Of a stretch of DNA of 64,000 nt, positions 60,743-64,000 are shown one piece after another. Every line of letters begins with the position of its first letter. Position 1 is the stretch's first letter. Below the pieces are notes generated by a model, which was not told the origin of the DNA, did no database searches, and was given only the letters and a program-made list of their open reading frames with translations. Location: the NCBI RefSeq assembly GCF_900142575.1, contig NZ_FRBI01000017.1, positions 90,047 through 154,046 on the forward strand. Reading direction: 5' to 3'. This DNA is from Actinacidiphila paucisporea. GTDB lineage: Bacteria > Actinomycetota > Actinomycetes > Streptomycetales > Streptomycetaceae. The position numbers and the translations under genes were made by a program.

Positions 60743-63574
60743 TTGGCACGCAGGCAATCCCTCGTGGCTTCCGCCGTTTTCTCGCTCCTGCTGTGCGGAC
60801 TCGGCTCCACCGCCGCCCACGCCGGCACCGGCAGCGACCTGTACGTCGATGCGGGTGCCGCCGGGTGCAGTGACAGCGGTCCGGGTTCCCAGGCCGAGCC
60901 CTTCTGCCAGGTGCAGCCGGCGGTGGACGCAGCGACGGCGGGGACGACCGTCCATGTCGCCCGCGCCGCCGCGTACGAGCCCGTGACGATCAGTGCGCTC
61001 GGCACTGCTGACGACCCCGTCACCGTCATCGGTGGGGATGGGACATCGGCCAATCCGGCCACCCTCCTGGGCACCGGCACGAGCGCGGTCACCTTCTCGG
61101 GCGCCCGTTACGTCACCATGACCGGCTTCGTCATGGACGCGCTAGGCGCCACGGCTGTCACGATCGCCGATGCCCAGCACGTCGACCTTGACACGGGCCG
61201 CATCAGGTCGGTCCTCCCCGCCGGCGACACGTCACCCACGGTCAGCGTCGACGGCGCCTCGTCCGACGTTTCCCTCACGCAGCTCAACCTGGAGCTGGCA
61301 CAGGGACGGGCGTTCGCCGCCGCTGCGGGAGCGCGGGACATCACTCTCGCCGACGACACGATCTCCACCACCGGCACAGGGACCGGTATCTCCGCCGTCG
61401 GCACTGACGGCATCGTCATGGCGGCCGACACCCTCACGACCTACTGCGGCAACGCCGTCAGCCTGACCGGGGGAACGTCGGGCTCCCTGGAGAACACCGT
61501 GATCGGCCAGCCCGGGGCGAGCGTGAGGTGTCCGACCGACGATCCGGGAAAGATCGCCGTCGACGCCGAGTCCGCCCCGAAAGTCACGGCCGACTACAAC
61601 GCCGTCAACCCTTCTTTCGGCGGCAGGGACTACACCTGGGCGGGCGCCGCCTACTCCACCAGCGCGGCCTTCCACACCGGTACCGGGCAGGGCGCACACG
61701 ACCTCGACCAGACGAACCTGACGCTGACCTCCGCCGCGGTGGCGGAGCACTCCCCCCTGATCGACTCCGGCGACGCCACCGCACCCGGCGAACCGGCCAC
61801 CGACCAGTCCGGCAGCGCGCGGACCGACGATCCCCTGGTCGCCGACTCCGGCAACGGCGGCGGTCACTACGACCGCGGCTCCAGGGAGTTCCAGGACCCG
61901 CTGCGGATCTCCCGCATCGACGTGCCGCAACGGCCGTACGCCGGCAAGCCGTACACGTTCAGCGCCGACCTCTCCGACCCCTGGTCCAGCGCCTCCGACC
62001 TGACGTACGCCTTCGACTTCGGCGACGGCCAGACGCTGAAGTCGGCAACGCCGACGGTCACCCATACGTACACCGACCTGGGCTCTTACCGGGCACTGGT
62101 GACCGCGACAAGAGCGAACGGCACCGTCCTGCCGTCAGCCGGAGCCTCCGTCGAGGTCCAGCCGATCGTGCCGCTGACCGAGACGATCTCCTGCTTCGCG
62201 GTTCCGTCCGCGCCGCTCGCCACGACCTGCGACCTCGGGACCGTCACCTCGTACTATCCGGCGGCGAGCGGGCGGACCGGCTTCGGGGACGGCACCGCGG
62301 CGGTGCTCGACGCGGGCGGCAACCAGACCCTCAGCCACGTCTACGCGGCGCCCGGGGCGTACACCGTCACCCGCACGGTCACCGACTCCGCAGGTCGTAC
62401 CGCCACGGCCGCGGCCACGGTTGTCGTGGGCTCGTCCTATGTGCCGATCTCGCCCTCCCGGGTGCTCGACACCCGCGACGGCACCGGTGCCGCGAAGAAG
62501 AAGATCGGGCCGGGCGGCGTGGTACGGGTGAAGGTCGTGGGCCTGCAGAATGCGCCCACCGCCGGGGTCACGGCGGTAATCCTGAACGTCACGGACGTCA
62601 ACGCCACGTCGTCCAGCGTCATCACCGCCTACCCGGACGGTGCCGCCCGCCCGACGGCGTCCAACCTGAACTTCCTCGCCGGGCGGATCAACCCCAACCT
62701 CGTCACCGTGCCGGTGAGCAGGGCCGGATACGTCGACCTCCACAACGCGTTCGGGTCCGTCGACCTGGTCGCCGACGTGGAGGGCTACTACTTCGACAAG
62801 GCGTACTCGGACTTGACGAACACGGCTCCGGTCGACCCCGTCCGCGTGCTCGACACCCGCAACGGCACCGGCGCCCGTCAGGCCATGGCCGGGCCGGGAA
62901 GCCTGACATCGGTCACCCTCCCCGGCGCAAGCGGCACGGCCACGCATGGTGCCCTGCTCCACGTGACTGTGACCGGCGGCACCGGCAACGGCTTCCTGTC
63001 GGTGTTCTGCGGCTCCGACTACCCGCCGACAGCGTCGAACCTCAACTACCGGGCCGGTCAGACCGTGTCCAACCTCGTGGCCGTATGTGTTTATGACGGT
63101 GTCGTCAGGATCTACAACAGCGGGGCCTCCGTTCACCTGATCGCGGATCTGCAGGCCCTCATGACCGACGACCGGGCAGGCACCCCGAGGGTGGACACGA
63201 CATCGCCCCGGGGCCTGCCGTTCGTCCCCAGCCGGCCCACCCGCATCCTCGACACGCGTTCAGGAGTCGGCTCCCCGGCCGGGGCTGTGGGCGCGAACGG
63301 CACGGTCGCACTGAAGGTCGCAGGCATCGGCGCGGTACCGGCCGCGGCCCGCGCAGTGATGGTCAACCTCACCGGCACCGGCCCCACCACCAGCACCTAT
63401 CTGACCGCGTATGGAGAAGGACCCCTGCCGGTTGCCTCTACCCTCAACCTGGCCCGCGGTGAGACCCGTCCGGCACTCACGCTGATCCCCGTGGACGCCG
63501 ACGGTTACATCCACATCCGCAACTTCTCCGGATCGGTGCACCTGGTGGCCGACCTGGAAGGCTATTTCGGCTGA
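60743..63574 (+). CDS. Secreted beta-helix / PKD / VLDTR-repeat protein
   Basis: 943 aa. Signal peptide ARRQSLVASAVFSLLLCGLG then STAAHAG. Residues about 30-390: right-handed beta-helix repeats (DLYVDAGAAGCSDSGPGS; PVTVIGGDGTSANPATLLG). About 395-560: two PKD-like domains (YAFDFGDGQTLKSATPTVTH; LSHVYAAPGAYTVTRTVTDS). About 570-943: three modules each opening with a VLDTR/ILDTR-x-G-x-G motif and closing VHLVADLEGYF-like. Start is TTG at 60743. Likely extracellular matrix or adhesion; no catalytic residues seen. Confidence 0.8.
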   Translation: MARRQSLVASAVFSLLLCGLGSTAAHAGTGSDLYVDAGAAGCSDSGPGSQAEPFCQVQPAVDAATAGTTVHVARAAAYEPVTISALGTADDPVTVIGGDGTSANPATLLGTGTSAVTFSGARYVTMTGFVMDALGATAVTIADAQHVDLDTGRIRSVLPAGDTSPTVSVDGASSDVSLTQLNLELAQGRAFAAAAGARDITLADDTISTTGTGTGISAVGTDGIVMAADTLTTYCGNAVSLTGGTSGSLENTVIGQPGASVRCPTDDPGKIAVDAESAPKVTADYNAVNPSFGGRDYTWAGAAYSTSAAFHTGTGQGAHDLDQTNLTLTSAAVAEHSPLIDSGDATAPGEPATDQSGSARTDDPLVADSGNGGGHYDRGSREFQDPLRISRIDVPQRPYAGKPYTFSADLSDPWSSASDLTYAFDFGDGQTLKSATPTVTHTYTDLGSYRALVTATRANGTVLPSAGASVEVQPIVPLTETISCFAVPSAPLATTCDLGTVTSYYPAASGRTGFGDGTAAVLDAGGNQTLSHVYAAPGAYTVTRTVTDSAGRTATAAATVVVGSSYVPISPSRVLDTRDGTGAAKKKIGPGGVVRVKVVGLQNAPTAGVTAVILNVTDVNATSSSVITAYPDGAARPTASNLNFLAGRINPNLVTVPVSRAGYVDLHNAFGSVDLVADVEGYYFDKAYSDLTNTAPVDPVRVLDTRNGTGARQAMAGPGSLTSVTLPGASGTATHGALLHVTVTGGTGNGFLSVFCGSDYPPTASNLNYRAGQTVSNLVAVCVYDGVVRIYNSGASVHLIADLQALMTDDRAGTPRVDTTSPRGLPFVPSRPTRILDTRSGVGSPAGAVGANGTVALKVAGIGAVPAAARAVMVNLTGTGPTTSTYLTAYGEGPLPVASTLNLARGETRPALTLIPVDADGYIHIRNFSGSVHLVADLEGYFG

Positions 63575-63592
63575 CCTGGATGCCGGCGGCGT

Positions 63593-64000
63593 TCAGCCGT
63601 TGAATGCCTTGCGGAGACGGGAGGCGGCGTCCGCCAGTACCTCGGGGCGTTTGCAGAAGGCGAAGCGGACCTGGGTGCGGCCCGCGGTGGGGTGGTCGTA
63701 GAAGACGGAGTTGGGGACGGCGACGACGCCGGCTTTTTCTGGGAGGGCGCGGCAGAAGGTGAGGGCGTCGGTCTCGCCGAAGGGGGCGATGTCGGTGGTG
63801 ATGAAGTACGTGCCTTGGGGGACGTGGACCTGGAAGCCGGCGTCGCGCAGGCCCGCGTCGAGGAGGTCGCGCTTGGCGCGGAGGCCGTCGCGGAAGGCGG
63901 CGTAGTACGTGTCGGGGAGGGCGAGCGCCTCGGCGACGGCGTACTGGAAGGGGCCGGAAGCGACGTACGTCAGGAACTGCTTGGTCGTGCGGACCGCGGC
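63593..64000 (-). CDS. PLP-dependent aminotransferase, 3' end (cut by window end)
   Basis: Last 135 codons: TKQFLTYVASGPFQYAVAEA, GFQVHVPQGTYFITTDIAPF and RTQVRFAFCKRPEVLADAAS, the C-terminal domain of class I/II aminotransferases with the carboxylate-binding Arg in RFAFCK. In actinomycetes this group includes DapC-like N-succinyldiaminopimelate and methionine aminotransferases. The rest, with the PLP lysine, lies beyond the window. Confidence 0.85.
   Translation of the reverse strand, partial: AAVRTTKQFLTYVASGPFQYAVAEALALPDTYYAAFRDGLRAKRDLLDAGLRDAGFQVHVPQGTYFITTDIAPFGETDALTFCRALPEKAGVVAVPNSVFYDHPTAGRTQVRFAFCKRPEVLADAASRLRKAFNG

Overview
The window is high-GC (well over 65% by eye) DNA from an actinomycete, most likely Streptomyces or a close relative. 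The evidence is strong GC3 bias, many GTG starts, the dnaK-grpE-dnaJ-hspR operon with HAIR-type operators and a HAIR-controlled clpB, DUF2637, YbjN and LCP proteins, long-form argG, and short VLDTR-repeat secreted proteins.

Layout. (1) 0-5.1 kb: two MFS transporters (the first cut by the window edge), a DUF2785 protein, and a GlxA-type AraC regulator divergent from a saccharopine-dehydrogenase-like oxidoreductase. (2) 5.1-10.6 kb: a worn accessory zone with truncated or frameshifted genes (DUF2087 remnant, metallophosphoesterase, secreted protein), a DUF2637 membrane protein, a PIN-toxin/antitoxin pair whose antitoxin 5' end has been replaced, and a PPOX flavoprotein. (3) 10.8-37.9 kb: an accretion of seven att-bounded segments ending at an intact tRNA-Gly(CCC) at 37,868-37,941. 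Seven partial copies of the 3' half of this tRNA lie in the same orientation at 10.83, 15.37, 16.54, 20.88, 29.15, 32.13 and 34.96 kb. Most are flanked by paired TGGTGCGG repeats that look like integrase arm sites. Cargo: glutamate-synthase-like oxidoreductase plus pyruvate oxidase; a PIN toxin-antitoxin pair; a decayed Rhs toxin with immunity genes; a full-length 1.6-kaa Rhs toxin plus an orphan Rhs-barnase/barstar module; a second near-identical copy of the PIN module with an exonuclease; a TRADD-N-type membrane protein with a 5'-truncated tyrosine integrase; and a sugar dehydrogenase with a CBM2-like domain. (4) 37.9-54 kb: conserved core genes: dcd, DUF2000, a Yip1-like protein, a large Fe-S oxidoreductase, an LCP-like protein, dnaK-grpE-dnaJ-hspR, a PPOX protein, clpB, ybjN-like and argG. 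(5) 54-64 kb: a lipoprotein, a graveyard of broken genes (dehydrogenase, PIN protein, methyltransferase, ADP-ribosylglycohydrolase), a MarR regulator with a paired SMR efflux system, DUF2199, a large secreted beta-helix/PKD protein and the 3' end of a PLP aminotransferase.

How they work together. The heat-shock block forms an HspR regulon: hspR is the last gene of the dnaK operon and HAIR inverted repeats precede both dnaK and clpB. The island is best read as a tRNA-targeted 'stratigraphy': each element inserted at the tRNA 3' end, restored the tRNA and pushed older material leftward. This fits the copy nearest the tRNA being almost identical to it and the farthest being the most diverged. 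Its content is dominated by conflict genes (three Rhs modules, several immunity genes, three PIN modules counting the one at 9.3 kb).

Limits: family calls come from reading motifs, without database searches. Start sites were chosen from ribosome-binding sites where visible. Pseudogene borders are approximate.
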